A stretch of DNA of 64,000 nucleotides from JASHPR01 sp963778075 (GCA_963778075.1 CAVZTJ010000018.1:40977-104976); one strand, 5' to 3'. Positions 25,884-34,443 are shown, numbered from the stretch's first letter. Translations and numbers: made by a program. The notes: generated by a model not told the origin, from the sequence alone.

Positions 25884-27270
25884 TCAGCCCGGGCCGGCCG
25901 CCAGGTACGTCAGCACATCTTGCCGTGTGATCATTCCAGCCGGCTTGCCTTCCACAAGAACAACAGCAGCCCCAGCCTTTTCCATGGCGTGCACAGCGCT
26001 GCTGACCGGCTCCCCGGAGCCGACCATCGGCAGCGGCGCCGACATGTGGCCGCTCACCGCGTCCTGTGGCCGGGCCCTGCCGGAGAGCAGGGCGTCGAGC
26101 AGGTCGCGCTCCACGATCGAGCCGATGACCTCGGCCGCCATAACCGGCGGCTCCGCGCTCAGCACCGGCAGCTGCGACACGTCGTACTCGCGCAGGCTCT
26201 CGATGGCTGCGGCCACGGTCTCGTCGGGGTGGGCGTGCACGAACGGCGGCAGGCCGCCCTGCTTGCCCCTGAGCACGTCCGCGATCTGCGGCTCGGCCGT
26301 CTCCGAGGAGAGGAAGCCGTAGTCGGCCATCCACTCGTCGTTGAAGATCTTCGCCAGGTAGCCGCGACCACCGTCGGGAAGCAGCACCACGATGACGTCG
26401 CCGGGCGCTGCCGACGCGGCGACGCGTACCGCGGCCACCGCGGCGAGCCCGCTCGAGCCGCCGACCAGCAGCGCTTCCTCACGAGCCAGCCGGCGCGTCA
26501 TCCGGAACGACTCGGCGTCGCTGACCGCGATGATCTGGTCACAGATGTTCTTGTCGTAGGTCTCCGGCCAGATGTCCTCGCCCACACCCTCGACCAGGTA
26601 GGGACGGCCACCGCCGCCGGAGTACACCGAACCTTCGGGATCGGCGCCCACGATCTGCACCCGGCCGCCGGAGACCTCCTTCAGGTACCGGCCGGTGCCC
26701 GAGATCGTGCCGCCGGTCCCGATCCCGGCCACGAAGTGGGTGACCTTCCCCTGGGTCTGCTCCCAGATCTCCGGGCCGGTCGTACTGGTAGTGCGAGGAC
26801 GGGTTGTCGGGATTCGTGTACTGGTTCGGCTTCCAGCCGCCCTCGGTCTGCGCGGCCAGCCGGTCCGACACCGAGTAGTACGAGTCAGGATGGTCAGGGG
26901 GCACGCTGCTTGGGCACACGACGACGTCAGCGCCGTACGCGCGCAGGACGCTGATCTTGTCCTGGCTGACCTTGTCGGGGCACACGAACAGGCACTTGTA
27001 GCCCTTCTCCTGCGCCACGATCGCCAGGCCGATCCCGGTGTTGCCGGACGTCGGCTCGACGATCGTGCCTCCGGGCTGCAGCGCTCCCGACGCCTCGGCC
27101 GCCTCGACCATCCGCAGCGCGATCCGGTCCTTCACCGAGCCGCCGGGGTTGAAGTACTCCACCTTGGCTAGCACGCCGGCCTGGCTTGGAAGGGCAACCC
27201 GCCGGAGCCTTACGAGCGGAGTGTTGCCGAACATCTCGATAAGCGAGTCGTATACCTGCATCTCATCCAC
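25884..27270 (-). pseudogene. cbs: Cystathionine beta-synthase, interrupted by a one-base insertion
   Basis: Two frames make a complete CBS of ~460 residues. The first (GTG 27270, with TAGGAG 5 nt upstream) has the PLP lysine in GGSVKDRIAL (Lys47), the EPTSGNTGIGLA loop and NPDNPSSHYQ. The second resumes at TTGPEIWEQT-like sequence, then AGIGTGGTISGTGRYL, and ends in two C-terminal CBS regulatory motifs (residues ~340-460: IADVLRGKQGG ... MITRQDVLTYL). Removing the A at plus position 26784 (T on the coding strand) restores HYQTTGPEIW. CBS condenses serine or homocysteine derivatives for reverse transsulfuration. The otherwise pristine sequence suggests a sequencing indel. Confidence 0.88.
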
Positions 27271-27409
27271 CTTGCTCCTAGGCCACCGAAGGTATCCCAA
27301 CTGGCCATGCGCACAGGGCACCAGGGGCGGAAGGGTGGGCCAAGATGAAAATAGAGGTAGACACGACATAAGCTACTGTCGAGTAAACAAACGAGTTTGG
27401 GAGTACGCC

Positions 27410-28630
27410 ATGCCCGAGGCAGTCATCGTCGCCACCGCGCGATCACCGATAGGCCGCGCGTTCAAGGGAACGCTCACCAGCATCCGTGCCGACGACCTGA
27501 CCGCGCAGATGATCACCGCGGCCCTGGGCAAGGTACCGCAGCTGGATCCGGCCGACATCGGCGACCTGATCGTCGGCTGTGGGCTGCCGGGCGGCGAGCA
27601 GGGCTACAACATGGCCCGGGAGATTGCGGTCATGCTCGGCCACGACCACCTGCCGGGAACCACCATCACCCGGTACTGCTCCTCCTCGCTGCAGAGCACC
27701 CGGATGGCGTTCCACGCCATCAAGGCGGGCGAGGGCGACGCGTTCATCTCGGCGGGCGTCGAGTGCGTGAGCCGGTTCAGCAAGGGCAGCAGCGACAGCT
27801 GGCCGGACACCAAGAACCCGGTGTTCGCAGCCGCCGAGGAGCGTTCGGGCAAGCTAGCCGAGGGCGGCGCCGCGGTGTGGCACGACCCGCGCGAAGATGG
27901 CGAGATTCCTGACATCTATATCGCGATGGGCCAGACCGCCGAGAACGTTGCGGCGATGCGCGGCATCTCGCGGCGGGAGCAGGACGAGTTCGGCGTCCGG
28001 TCCCAGAACATGGCCGAGAAAGCGCTGGCCAACGGGTTCTGGCAGCGCGACATCACGCCGGCGACGCTGCCGGACGGCACGGTCGTGTCCGCAGACGACG
28101 GGCCGCGACCGGGAACCACGATAGAGAAGGTGGCCGCGCTCAAGCCGGTGTTCCGGCCGGACGGGACGGTGACCGCCGGCAACTGCTGCCCGCTGAACGA
28201 CGGCGCCGCCGCGGTGATCGTGATGAGTGACACGAAGGCCGCCGAGCTCGGCATCACGCCCCTGGCGCGGATCGTCTCCACCGGTGTCACCGCGCTCTCT
28301 CCCGAGATCATGGGCCTCGGCCCGGTCGAGGCGTCGCGGCAGGCCCTGGGCAGGGCCGGAATGACGATCGACGACATCGACCTCGTGGAGATCAACGAGG
28401 CGTTCGCCGCCCAGGTGATCCCCTCCTACCGCGACCTCGGCATCGACCTGGACAAGCTCAACGTCAACGGCGGCGCCATCGCGGTCGGCCACCCGTTCGG
28501 CATGACCGGCGCCAGGATCACCTCGACGATCCTGAACAGCCTCCAGTTCCACGACAAGACGTTCGGGCTGGAGACCATGTGCGTCGGCGGCGGCCAGGGG
28601 ATGGCCATGATCTTCGAGCGGCTGTCCTGA
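27410..28630 (+). CDS. Thiolase family acetyl-CoA C-acyltransferase
   Basis: A 406-residue thiolase. The acyl-accepting cysteine is Cys90 in ITRYCSSSLQS, the catalytic His361 is in GGAIAVGHPFGMTG, and Cys391 lies in MCVGGGQGMAM. It would act in fatty-acid beta-oxidation (thiolytic cleavage) or acetoacetyl-CoA formation. The absence of FadB-type neighbours leaves this open. ATG 27410 is preceded by GGGAG at 7 nt. The upstream gap carries an AT-rich stretch (ataagctactgtcgagtaaa) consistent with its promoter, divergent from CBS. Confidence 0.93.
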   Translation: MPEAVIVATARSPIGRAFKGTLTSIRADDLTAQMITAALGKVPQLDPADIGDLIVGCGLPGGEQGYNMAREIAVMLGHDHLPGTTITRYCSSSLQSTRMAFHAIKAGEGDAFISAGVECVSRFSKGSSDSWPDTKNPVFAAAEERSGKLAEGGAAVWHDPREDGEIPDIYIAMGQTAENVAAMRGISRREQDEFGVRSQNMAEKALANGFWQRDITPATLPDGTVVSADDGPRPGTTIEKVAALKPVFRPDGTVTAGNCCPLNDGAAAVIVMSDTKAAELGITPLARIVSTGVTALSPEIMGLGPVEASRQALGRAGMTIDDIDLVEINEAFAAQVIPSYRDLGIDLDKLNVNGGAIAVGHPFGMTGARITSTILNSLQFHDKTFGLETMCVGGGQGMAMIFERLS

Positions 28631-28760
28631 TTGCCGGGTTCGTCTGCCTGCCCAAACGTTGTATTACGGAACGGTGACATCTGGGGGTTGTCAGGGGCGC
28701 TGGCGTGGTGCAGTCTCATCTGAAAGGGGTTGACCCGGCCCCGATGCCTGGAGGTGTCAC

Positions 28761-28994
28761 TTGTCTCTGACCCACTCTCCGGAGATGCACAAGAACCTGA
28801 TCGCCCGCATCCCCACGGTCACCGGTCGTGACCTCCGAGAGTGGTTCTCCAGGCTCGAGTCTGGCCCAGCGTTCCTTCGCTGCGCTGAACGTGCTCATTG
28901 GCTGGCCGACGAGCACGGGCTGACGCATGGCTATGCCAGCGCGATCGTGCACGAGTACGAGGTGCAGCGCCGAAGCAGGCTGAACAGCGCCTGA
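28761..28994 (+). CDS. DUF4287 domain protein
   Basis: A 77-residue protein. The line MHKNLIARIPTVTGRDLREWF and the later WLADEHGLTHGYASAIVHEYE match the DUF4287 family as I recall it, a short actinobacterial domain of unknown function often beside DUF5655 or oxidoreductases. The start TTG 28761 is supported by GGAGG 6 nt upstream; ATG 28785 is inside the conserved part. The PPOX gene begins 1 bp after its stop, so both are co-transcribed. Confidence 0.8.
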   Translation: MSLTHSPEMHKNLIARIPTVTGRDLREWFSRLESGPAFLRCAERAHWLADEHGLTHGYASAIVHEYEVQRRSRLNSA

Positions 28995-28995
28995 C

Positions 28996-29406
28996 GTGGA
29001 CCCACAGCGCGTCAGGGAGTTCCTGCGCGTCCATCACCACGCAGTGCTCGCCACCATCCGGAAAGACGGGCGCCCGCAACTGTCGCCGGTGACCGCTGGA
29101 GTGGACGACGAGGGGCGGATCCTGGTCAGTACCAGGGAAACCGCGATGAAGACCAAGAATCTGGCGCGTGATCCGCGCGTCTCACTCTGCCTGCTCAACG
29201 ACGGCTTTTTCGGTGAGTGGGTCCAGGCGGAAGGCACAGCCGAGATCGTTCACCTGCCGGAGGCGATGGATCTTCTCGTGGACTACTACCGGCGGATCTC
29301 CGGCGAGCACCCCGACTGGGATGACTACCGGGCGACCATGCGCCGCGACCGCCGGGTCGTGGTAAGGATCACGATCACCCGCGCCGGGCCTGACGCGAGC
29401 GGCTGA
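28996..29406 (+). CDS. PPOX-class F420-dependent oxidoreductase
   Basis: A 136-residue split-barrel flavin/deazaflavin protein. Typical strands are HHAVLATIRKDGRPQLSPVT, VSTRETAMKTKNLARDPRVS and GEWVQAEGTAEIV. In actinobacteria this family binds F420 and reduces unsaturated or nitro compounds; the physiological substrate is unknown. It starts at GTG 28996, 1 bp after DUF4287. The C-terminal AGPDASG and stop lie inside the first unit of the tandem repeat that follows. Confidence 0.88.
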   Translation: MDPQRVREFLRVHHHAVLATIRKDGRPQLSPVTAGVDDEGRILVSTRETAMKTKNLARDPRVSLCLLNDGFFGEWVQAEGTAEIVHLPEAMDLLVDYYRRISGEHPDWDDYRATMRRDRRVVVRITITRAGPDASG

Positions 29407-29546
29407 GCTGCCGGAGAGCGGCTGAGCTGCCGGAGCGGCTGAGCTGCCGGAGAGCGGCTGAGCTGCCGGAGCGGCTGAGCTGCCGGAGAGCGGCTGAGCT
29501 GCCGGAGAGCGGCTGAGCTGCCGGAGCGGCTGAGCTGCCGGAGAGT
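29400..29546. repeat. 17/19-bp tandem repeat starting at the stop codon of the PPOX gene
   Basis: Eight units of ggctgagctgccgga followed by either gc (17 bp) or gagc (19 bp), in the order 19-17-19-17-19-19-17 and a last partial unit. The first unit contains the TGA stop of the PPOX gene. The remaining gap to the tRNA (29547-30131) has no gene: 29560-29830 is rich in cacgcgc/gcgcac motifs, and 29880-30070 is AT-rich with hairpins. Confidence 0.95.
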
Positions 29547-29985
29547 TCGGCACGCTCAGCGTGAACGCCCCGTGCCCGGGACCCGACGTCCACGCACGCG
29601 CACTCGACACCAGCACACGCTCATCCGGCACCTGTGCATGCGCGTCCGGCACCCTGTGCGCGCACGCAGCACGCGTGACCACGTGCGCGGCAGCCGTGAC
29701 CACGCACGCGGCGCCCGCCTGCTGCGCACATGGCTCCCAACAACTGCGCGCTCAGGCGCCCGATGAGTGCGCAAACTGCGCCCGCGAGCGCGCAACTGAC
29801 GCGCTTGGCAGCGCACCCGGCACTCGCGACCGAGGACCCAACTCGGGCGACCGCGCACCGGACACTTCTGACCACTTGAGGCGGCGAGACGAAAGCCAGT
29901 TTGCAAAAAGCAAATGCATTGGCAGGTGCAAAGGCTCGTGCAAAAGCACATGTATGTGGCACAGTATGGAGTCAGGCGAAAGCTG

Positions 29986-30019
29986 CGTAACGGGATAACG
30001 TAGCTTTATCTCCGTTACG
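29986..30019. other. Strong hairpin in an AT-rich intergenic island
   Basis: CGTAACGGGATAA (29986-29998) pairs with TTATCTCCGTTACG (30006-30019), 13 bp with one bulged T, loop cgtagct. About 24 bp further on, TGTAAG/CTTACA (30041-30060) forms a second small stem. Upstream (29900-29955) are repeated tgcaaaa/tgcaaag words. The island is clearly less GC-rich than the flanks and may encode a structured RNA or hold the end of an old mobile element. Confidence 0.5.
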
Positions 30020-30131
30020 GCAAAGGCGGGTGCGCCCAGCTTGTAAGGGCGTCTTACAGGCCACTCTATCATTGACTGAACGATCAGCCACGGGACCGCC
30101 ATGAGCTGCGACAACGGCACTGATCAGCTTG

Positions 30132-30205
30132 TACCCCCGGTCGGAGTCGAACCGACACTGGGGACCCTTTTAGGGGGCCGGCCTCTTCCCTTGGGCTACG
30201 GGGGC
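30132..30205 (-). tRNA. tRNA-like gene, apparent anticodon UAA, short variable loop
   Basis: Read on the minus strand, 74 nt fold as a cloverleaf. The acceptor GCCCCCG pairs with CGGGGGU; D arm is GCC/GGC with loop CAAGGGAAGA containing GG; the anticodon arm GGCCC/GGGUC has loop CCUAAAA; the variable loop CCCAGU is 6 nt; the T arm is GUCGG-UUCGACU-CCGAC (standard). CCA is not encoded and base 73 is A. The anticodon reads UAA (for UUA codons), yet a leucine tRNA should have a long variable arm, and position 33 is C rather than U. The acceptor resembles tRNA-Glu. I am confident of the fold, not of the identity. TATCAT lies 7-12 nt upstream as a possible -10. Confidence 0.65.
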
Positions 30206-30380
30206 TCAGAGATGATACCTCGCGCCGTTCAGATAATTCACGGATAATGGATTTACGGTGAGTCCGTTTCTCGGCCAAAGGCACCTATCCAATTAATGCG
30301 ATCTAGAGCAGATACACCGTGTAACTGCCCTACGGGAACAAATACACTCCGTAAGCAGATCGGCTTGGCGATGGGGATCG

Positions 30381-31208
30381 TTACATCCCCGCGTGAAGCC
30401 GAGCGCGCCGGAACACGTCATCTAGCATGACGCCGGTTACGCGGCCGGTAAAGGTGTTCTGCTGGCTCGGGTGATAGCAGCCGATAACCAGCAGCGTTTC
30501 GCCATCGTTGCGCGGCACCAGAGCCTCAGCGCCGTGCCCGAACGCCGGCCTGGGCCGCGGTACCTCAAGCCCCGCCGCGGCTAGCAGCGACCACGTCGCC
30601 TGCCAGGCGAAGTGGCCGAGACAGACGATCGCGCCCAGGTCACCGGCGACCAGCCCGAACTCGGCCGTCAGCCAGGGCGCGCAGGCGTCCCGCTCGGCTA
30701 CCGACGGCTTGTTCTGCGGCGGCGCGCACCGCACTGCCGCGACCATGCGCGCCCCGAGCAGGCGCTGTCCGTCCCCGGCCGTGGTGCTCGTCTCCTGGAC
30801 GGCCAGCCCGGTGCGCCACAGCGACGCGTACAGCACGTCGCCGCTGCGGTCGCCGGTGAAGACCCGTCCCGTCCTGTTGCCGCCGTGCGCCGCCGGCGCC
30901 AGGCCCGCGATCAGAATGCGCGGCCGCTCCGCCCCCCAGCCGGGAATCGGGCGCCCCCAGTAACGCTCGGCCGCAAACGAGCGCCGCTTCTCGCGTGCGA
31001 CCTGCTCCCGCCACTCGACCAGCCTGGGGCAGGCCCGGCAGACCGACTGCCGCGCGGTGAGCTCGGCCAGAGTTCCGGCAGTGGCGGCGAGCCTGCGCAC
31101 CGCCGCGGGGTCCTCGGCCACCGGCGTGGCCGCCGTCGCCGGGTCCTCCGGCCAGCCGGTTCCCGGCGGTACCGGGCTATCCAGCTGCTCTCCCGCGGCG
31201 GCCGTCAT
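30381..31208 (-). CDS. Family 5 uracil-DNA glycosylase (UDGb-type)
   Basis: A 275-residue glycosylase that removes uracil and some deaminated bases from DNA. The active-site motif A is GLAPAAHGGNRTGRVFTGD and motif B is CYHPSQQNTFTGR, the pattern of family 5 enzymes. Cysteines in CRACPRLV, VRCAPPQNKP and ERDACAPWL supply the 4Fe-4S cluster. An acidic/Pro-rich ~45-residue N-terminus precedes it. ATG 31208 overlaps the stop of the Ppx gene by 4 nt, placing DNA repair at the end of the enolase operon. Confidence 0.93.
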   Translation of the reverse strand: MTAAAGEQLDSPVPPGTGWPEDPATAATPVAEDPAAVRRLAATAGTLAELTARQSVCRACPRLVEWREQVAREKRRSFAAERYWGRPIPGWGAERPRILIAGLAPAAHGGNRTGRVFTGDRSGDVLYASLWRTGLAVQETSTTAGDGQRLLGARMVAAVRCAPPQNKPSVAERDACAPWLTAEFGLVAGDLGAIVCLGHFAWQATWSLLAAAGLEVPRPRPAFGHGAEALVPRNDGETLLVIGCYHPSQQNTFTGRVTGVMLDDVFRRARLHAGM

Positions 31209-32200
31209 GGCCCCGCCGCCAGCGACCAGGCGATGCCGTCCAGGATGTCGTGCTCGCTGACCACGACCTGGGCGAAGCCGAACCTGGCCATGACGCGGTC
31301 GAGCACCAGCGCGCCGCCGCCGATGACGTCGACCCGGCCCGGGTGCATCACCGGGATCGCGGCGCGCTGCTCGCGGGTCTGGCCGAGCAGGCCGGTGGTC
31401 ACCTCGTGTACCTGAGCGGCGGGGATCACCGCGTGGTGGATCTTCACGGGGTCATAGCCGGGCAGCCCGAGCGCGATCCCGGCAACCGTGGTGACGGAGC
31501 CGGCCAGGCCGATCAGCGTGCGGGCGCCGGCCACCGGGACCTTCGCCGCCACCACTTCGAGCGCCGCGTCGACGTCGGCGGTTGCCGCCGCGATCTGGCC
31601 CGGTTGCGGCGGGTCGTCGTGCAGGTGCCGCTCGGTCAGCCGGACGCAGCCGATGTCCACCGACAGGGCCGCGACCGGATGGGCCGCGTCCGGCTCCTCA
31701 GCCCCGACCACGAACTCGGTGGACCCGCCGCCTATGTCGACCACCAGATAGGGCGACGCGGGCTCAGGCAGCCGCTGAGCGGCGTCTGGCCGGAGCTTAT
31801 CGGCCGCACCGGGATGGGCCGGCGCGAGCTCGGCGGTTGCCCCGGTGAACGAGAGGCGGGCCTCCTCGTCGCCGCTGAGCACCTCGGGAGCCGTGCCCAG
31901 GATTTTGCTGACCCCGGCGACGAACTCAGCGGCGTTCTCGGCGTCCCTGGTCGCGCTCGTTGCCACCATCCGGACGAGTCCGGCCGAGGCCCGCTGGATC
32001 GTGCCCGCGTAGTCCTCGAGCACCCGGAACGTGCGGGTGAGCGCCTCGGGCGCCAGCCGGCCCGTGGCGTCCACCCCCTGGCCCAGCCGGACGATCTCCA
32101 TGCGGCGTTCCACATCGTCGAGCCGGCCTGCCCGCGGGTCCACGTCGGCGATGAGCAGCCGCAGTGAGTTGGTGCCGCAGTCGATGGCCGCGACCCGAAC
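31205..32200 (-). CDS. Ppx/GppA phosphatase family protein, start codon not canonical
   Basis: About 331 residues if counted from the conserved N-terminus. The actin-like fold has phosphate-1 AAIDCGTNSLRLLIAD and phosphate-2 LVVDIGGGSTEFVVG, then LAGSVTTVAG and a C-terminal IGGGALVLD. Enzymes of this family hydrolyse polyphosphate or pppGpp. The frame at the conserved start reads GTT CGG GTC GCG, with no ATG, GTG or TTG; the first usable start, GTG 32143, would delete phosphate-1. Either the start is rare or one base is wrong. It also overlaps the out-of-frame 3' extension of DUF501 by 275 bp. It overlaps the UDG start by 4 nt. Confidence 0.82.
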   Translation of the reverse strand, partial: VRVAAIDCGTNSLRLLIADVDPRAGRLDDVERRMEIVRLGQGVDATGRLAPEALTRTFRVLEDYAGTIQRASAGLVRMVATSATRDAENAAEFVAGVSKILGTAPEVLSGDEEARLSFTGATAELAPAHPGAADKLRPDAAQRLPEPASPYLVVDIGGGSTEFVVGAEEPDAAHPVAALSVDIGCVRLTERHLHDDPPQPGQIAAATADVDAALEVVAAKVPVAGARTLIGLAGSVTTVAGIALGLPGYDPVKIHHAVIPAAQVHEVTTGLLGQTREQRAAIPVMHPGRVDVIGGGALVLDRVMARFGFAQVVVSEHDILDGIAWSLAAGP

Positions 32201-32729
32201 AGCGCCGGGCCGGCGACGGGGTGACGCACGGGCCCGCGGCCCACCAGTCTCCGGCGGCCGCCACGGCCTCCCGCCCCAGCGGGTTCGCCCCGGGCACGGC
32301 GAGCTCGTGCGCGACGAGCGCGTGCAGGCACTTGACCCGCTCCGGCATGCCGCCGGCGCTGGGCGTGCCGGGCGGAAGCGGCACCACGCCAGCGACCCTG
32401 GCCGCGTCGTCCCGTCTGGCCAGGTAGTCGCGGTGCGCCGCGAGGTAGGCAGCTCGCAGCCCGGGCTCCGCAGACAGCCGCTGCGCCATCTCCCGCATCA
32501 GCCCGCTGGCCTCGAGCCGGCTCACCGCGGCGGCCGCGCGCTGGCAGGTCAGGTAGTAGAGCGTCGGGAACGGAGTGCCGTCGGGCAGCCGCGGGGCGGT
32601 CTCCACGACGTCAGGCAGGCCGCACGGGCAGCGGTGCGCGACCGCCAGCAGTCCCCGGGGCTCCCGGCCGAGCTGCAGCGTGACGGCCGCGGTATCCGCC
32701 GCTGACGGCACCGCCGAACGCCCGGTCAC
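31926..32729 (-). CDS. DUF501 protein with an aberrant 3' extension
   Basis: A conserved actinobacterial protein, usually ~170 residues, found between the FtsB-like gene and Ppx. Recognisable lines are HRCPCGLPDVVETAPRLPDG, FPTLYYLTCQRAAAAVSRLE and VKCLHALVAHELAVPGANPLG, ending at DWWAAGPC. Here the expected stop is missing, and the frame continues ~97 codons through the Ppx gene as Arg/Gly-rich sequence. GTG 32729 overlaps the upstream stop as GTGA. The domain function is unknown. The extension is probably not conserved and points to an indel or lost stop near 32210-32230. Confidence 0.78.
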   Translation of the reverse strand: MTGRSAVPSAADTAAVTLQLGREPRGLLAVAHRCPCGLPDVVETAPRLPDGTPFPTLYYLTCQRAAAAVSRLEASGLMREMAQRLSAEPGLRAAYLAAHRDYLARRDDAARVAGVVPLPPGTPSAGGMPERVKCLHALVAHELAVPGANPLGREAVAAAGDWWAAGPCVTPSPARRCSGRGHRLRHQLTAAAHRRRGPAGRPARRCGTPHGDRPAGPGGGRHGPAGARGAHPHVPGARGLRGHDPAGLGRTRPDGGNERDQGRRERR

Positions 32730-33160
32730 TTGGCCGGGGCCTTGTCCGCCTGCTGCACCGAGGTCCACAGCCGCTCGTACCACGGCCGGCCGGGAGCCCT
32801 GGCCGCGGTGACCTTCGGCCGGGGCGGCTTCGGGCTGATGACCACGTAGCAGGTCTGGTTCGGGAAGCACATGTGCAGCTTGGCTTCTGCCTGCTGTTCC
32901 ACGTAGGCGTTGCTGATCAGTTCCTTCTTCTGCTGCTGCAGCGCGCCGAGCTTGGTCGCGATTGCCTGCCGCTGCACCTCGAGCTGGTCAATCTGCCGGC
33001 GCTGGGCGATGTACTCACGCACCGGGTAGGCGAGGCTCAGCGCGATCGCGCAGAGCACGACCGCCAGCACCGCAGCCCGGGTCGTCAGCCGGGATCGTTC
33101 CGGCTGCGGCGCGCGCGGGCCGGAACCGGTCTGACCCGGCCGGCCCGCAGGCTGGGTCAT
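32726..33160 (-). CDS. FtsB/DivIC-type septum formation initiator
   Basis: A 144-residue bitopic membrane protein. After a Pro/Arg-rich cytoplasmic head it has one helix (AAVLAVVLCAIALSLAYPV) and a coiled coil (EYIAQRRQIDQLEVQRQAIA... LGALQQQKKELI), then a conserved YVEQQAEAKLHMCFPNQTCY segment with two Cys. FtsB-like proteins link FtsL and FtsQ in the divisome. ATG overlaps the enolase stop by 4 nt (33157-33160) and its own stop overlaps the DUF501 start (GTGA), so it sits in a tight operon. Confidence 0.9.
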   Translation of the reverse strand: MTQPAGRPGQTGSGPRAPQPERSRLTTRAAVLAVVLCAIALSLAYPVREYIAQRRQIDQLEVQRQAIATKLGALQQQKKELISNAYVEQQAEAKLHMCFPNQTCYVVISPKPPRPKVTAARAPGRPWYERLWTSVQQADKAPAK

Positions 33161-34443
33161 CGCCCACTTGACGCCGAGCGCGGGAAGGCCGCTCTCCCGG
33201 CGTAGGAGGCGGCGTCGCCGAGCAGCTCCTCGATCCGCAGCAGCTGGTTGTATTTGGCGACACGCTCCGACCTGGCGGGCGCGCCGGTCTTGATCTGGCC
33301 GGCGTTCGTGGCCACCGCTAGGTCGGCGATCGTGGTGTCCTCGGTCTCGCCAGACCGGTGGCTGATCACACAGCTGAACTGGCTCCGCTGAGCGAGCGCG
33401 ATCGCGTTCAGCGTCTCGGTCACGGTCCCGATCTGGTTGAGCTTGACCAGCAGCGCGTTCGCCGAGCGCTCAGCGATGCCGCGGCGCAGCCGCTCCGGGT
33501 TGGTGACGAAGATGTCGTCGCCCACCACCTGCACCCGGCCGCCGAGCCGGGCGGTGAGCTCGCTCCAGCCCTGCCAGTCCTCCTCGTTCAGCGGGTCCTC
33601 GATCGAAACGATCGGGTACGCGTCGAGCCACTCCGCGAAGATCGCGGTCATCTCGGAGGCGGTCCGCTGGCTGCCCTCGAACCGGTACGTGCCCTCGGAA
33701 TAGAACTCGGAAGCCGCTGCGTCGAGGCCGAGTGCGACGTCCTCGCCCGGCTCGAGGCCCGCTTTGCCGATGGCCTCGACGATCAGATCGAGCGCCGCCC
33801 GGTTGTTCCTGAGGTCGGGGGCGAAGCCGCCCTCGTCGCCGACGCCGGTCGACAGCCCGTGCTGTTTGAGCACGGACTTCAGCGAATGGTAGGTCTCTGC
33901 CCCCATGCGCAGTGCATCGGCGAACGTGCCCGCGCCGACCGGCAGCACCATGAACTCCTGCACGTCGACGTTGTTGTCCGCGTGCGCGCCGCCGTTGAGG
34001 ATGTTCATCTGCGGAACCGGCAGAACGTGCGCGTTCGGGCCGCCTAGGTAGCGGAACAGCGGCAGCCCGGCCGACTCGGCCGCTGCCCTGGCCACGGCCA
34101 TGCTGACGCCGACGATCGCGTTCGCGCCGAGGCGCGACTTGTCCGGCGTCCGGTCGAGGTCGATCAGGGCCTGGTCGATCAGCCGCTGATCGCCTGCGTC
34201 GTAGCCGAGCAGCACCGGCTGGATCTCATCGATGACGCCCTGGACGGCCTTGGTGACCGCCTTGCCGCCGTATTCGGCGCCGCCGTCCCTGAGCTCAACC
34301 GCCTCAAACGCGCCGGTTGAGGCGCCGCTCGGCACCCCCGCGCGGCCCAGGGTGCCGTCGTCGAGCACCACCTCGACCTCGAGCGTGGGGTTGCCCCGCG
34401 AGTCCAGAATCTGCATGGCGTGGATTGCTTCGATGGAGGACAA
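33157..34443 (-). CDS. eno: Enolase
   Basis: A 428-residue phosphopyruvate hydratase interconverting 2-phosphoglycerate and phosphoenolpyruvate. Visible are GVPSGASTGAFEAVELRDG (substrate loop), GVGDEGGFAP (catalytic Glu loop), ALGLDAAASE and SIEDPLNEEDW (Mg ligands), VKLNQIGT (catalytic Lys) and SHRSGETEDT (signature). I place the start at TTG 34443, which has GGGAG at 6 nt and gives the normal length; ATG 34470 (MSSASPG) has no ribosome site. It heads the eno-ftsB-DUF501-ppx-udg operon. Confidence 0.96.
   Translation of the reverse strand: MSSIEAIHAMQILDSRGNPTLEVEVVLDDGTLGRAGVPSGASTGAFEAVELRDGGAEYGGKAVTKAVQGVIDEIQPVLLGYDAGDQRLIDQALIDLDRTPDKSRLGANAIVGVSMAVARAAAESAGLPLFRYLGGPNAHVLPVPQMNILNGGAHADNNVDVQEFMVLPVGAGTFADALRMGAETYHSLKSVLKQHGLSTGVGDEGGFAPDLRNNRAALDLIVEAIGKAGLEPGEDVALGLDAAASEFYSEGTYRFEGSQRTASEMTAIFAEWLDAYPIVSIEDPLNEEDWQGWSELTARLGGRVQVVGDDIFVTNPERLRRGIAERSANALLVKLNQIGTVTETLNAIALAQRSQFSCVISHRSGETEDTTIADLAVATNAGQIKTGAPARSERVAKYNQLLRIEELLGDAASYAGRAAFPRSASSGR

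Noticed and set aside
29561..29998. Open frames on both strands in the tRNA-side gap
   Set aside because: Cys/His/Arg-rich low-complexity translations from cacgcgc words without ribosome sites.
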